Part shown: positions 62,814 to 64,000 of the stretch, piece by piece
How the letters are laid out: each line of letters starts with the position of its first letter
Position numbering within the stretch: the stretch's first letter is position 1
Assembly (NCBI RefSeq): GCF_017115165.1
Contig: NZ_JABXKF010000161.1
Location: 1-64,000 of the forward strand
Length of the DNA stretch: 64,000 nucleotides
From: Nostoc sp. LPT
Lineage (GTDB): Bacteria; Cyanobacteriota; Cyanobacteriia; Cyanobacteriales; Nostocaceae
Reading direction: 5' to 3'
The notes under the pieces: generated by a model
Told to the model about the DNA's origin: nothing
The model's database searches: none
What the model saw: only the letters and a program-made list of their open reading frames with translations
Program-made: the position numbers and the translations under genes

Positions 62814-63036
62814 AACTCCTCTTACCCCAATTTCTTTAATTACCTTTGATAGCAGTTCTCTATTTAGATACTTCCAATCCCCAAAACAGGATTCACTTGA
62901 CTACTCCTTGAAAAAGAAGTAGCCATGAGTGAGAAGAGGAAGCACAAGAACTGTTATTGCAAACAGTTATTAATATCAATAAACCTGAGTTTAAAAGAGA
63001 GTTACTAGTTTCGTCTATCTAAATGCGGCATCACTA

Positions 63037-64000
63037 TCACGATACGGACTTTTTACCCAAGAAACATTGACTAGGTGTGATACCAAATTTGCGTCTAAAA
63101 ACTCCGGCAAATTGACTCAGATGGGAATAACCAACGAGGTTAGCAACTTCAGCAACGCTGAGATCGCCTTCCCGCAAGAGTTCCTGGGCGTGTTGCATAC
63201 GTTTTTCAATTAAGTAGTTAAGTACTGTAGTGCCAAAGAGTTCTTTAAATCCGCGTCGGAGAGTGCGATCGCTCACCCCTACCATCTGCGCCAACTCCAA
63301 CAATGATGGCGGATTCTCCAGACGGGAGAGTAAAAGTTCCCTTGCATAATCAATTCGGGCGATGGTTTCTGCTTTCAGTCGTGGCGATCGTTGCAGTTGA
63401 TCCCGCTCCGCTAAAATGGGGAATAATTGCAACCTAATCAGTTCCAAAACCTTGGTTTGCAAATACATTCTGCTTTGTTATCGCCTGGTAGGGACAGTTG
63501 ATGATTTGCTGTGCTACACCTTGAACATCTGTCGTGATTTCCGGGTAAAGTAATGTCTGCCAATCGTTACCCTTTGCCAAAAAACGCAACTCCTTGGGAA
63601 TTTCTCTTTCTTCACCAGAGAAAAAATTTGCTAGCAAATCAGGGGACGTATTAATGTCAATGCCTATATTTCGGGATTTGGGATACTCTACCATCACTTT
63701 TCGTTGAACACCGCTACCAGCGATATGCATATATCCGTCCCCTATCTGCATTCCTCCTTCTATAACTCTGCCTGAAAGCCAGACGGAAAATTCCAGTGGG
63801 TGATCCCAATCTGGGATTTTCAACAACACATCATTGTGATATTCACAGTTGAAAATTGTCAGCCAGAGATGGGGATGCACTTCAATATCTTGTGCATACC
63901 CTGTGCCAAATTGCTTAGGCATTTCACAAAAAAGCTCTGTTCGCAGTTTTTGTGGGCTGTTTTGGCAACTTTCCGCCCACAGTTCATTATACTCTCTTTG
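63037..64000 (-). pseudogene. PchR-like AraC-family regulator, frameshifted and cut by the window edge
   Basis: N-terminal part on the minus strand from the window end: QREYNELWAESCQNSPQKLR, TELFCEMPKQFGTGYAQDIE, VHPHLWLTIF, to CPYQAITKQ near 63470. The sequence then shifts one base into MYLQTKVLELIRLQLFPILA and the AraC HTH (LAQMVGVSDRTLRRGFKELF, VAEVANLVGYSHLSQFAGVF, RRKFGITPSQCF). Joined, they form a complete PchR-type regulator of siderophore genes; the split needs one inserted base around 63469 or is a sequencing error. The first residues are outside the window. Confidence 0.8.

Overview
The window is from a filamentous, heterocyst-type cyanobacterium, most likely Nostoc or a close relative in the Nostocales. 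The signs are the frequent HIP1 octamer GCGATCGC, chlI, PEP-CTERM surface proteins, dense heptamer repeats (GGGACTG, TGCTGAG and CAAATGA types) and a complete scytonemin sunscreen locus whose gene order matches my memory of Nostoc punctiforme. No tRNA, rRNA or CRISPR array was seen.

Layout. 0-10 kb: a small decayed frame, rpmA/rplU, a TPR protein, a frameshifted pseudogene, a MITE-like element, an orphan Nif11-type peptide precursor, a nucleotidyltransferase, chlI, a GHL10-type glycoside hydrolase-like protein and an FtsH-like zinc protease lacking an ATPase. 10-20 kb: a GT4 glycosyltransferase, a PEP-CTERM protein, a zinc-ribbon protein, an ABC-2 permease, a DUF3172 protein, a DeoR regulator divergent from a transketolase, and an AMIN protein. 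20-29 kb: two CPA2 antiporters, CorA, a membrane protein, an SGNH hydrolase and an AAA ATPase.

29-56.4 kb: the scytonemin region. A PAS histidine kinase and an AraC-type response regulator point left. A 1.69-kb control region separates them from scyABCDEF, a glycosyltransferase, tyrA and a dehydroquinate-synthase homologue. A second block with its own upstream region holds trpEG, trpC, trpA, tyrosinase, trpB, trpD and a DAHP synthase. The second block, with tyrA and the DHQS homologue, makes chorismate, tryptophan and p-hydroxyphenylpyruvate. ScyB deaminates tryptophan, ScyA condenses the two keto acids and ScyC cyclises the product. The PEP-CTERM proteins ScyD/E/F and the tyrosinase carry export signals and probably act outside the cytoplasm. 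No dsbA lies between tyrA and the DHQS homologue.

The main new observation is a roughly 45-bp sequence built on AGCGAAAAAATTGACA-(4-5 nt)-ATCAAAA-ATTTTT-ATTG. It occurs three times upstream of scyA and once, more degenerate, upstream of trpEG, and I noticed no other copy. It is a candidate shared control site for the two scytonemin transcription units. Other notable points are repeat DNA inserted in frame in scyD and trpD, and 42-bp and 21-bp tandem arrays between trp genes.

56.6-64 kb: an SDR, a threonine-dehydratase-like enzyme, a PEP-CTERM protein, an IS5-type remnant, an aromatic amino acid permease, KptA, and a decayed iron-uptake locus. In that locus a TonB-dependent receptor gene is cut off by an IS1182-type remnant, next to a frameshifted PchR-like regulator.
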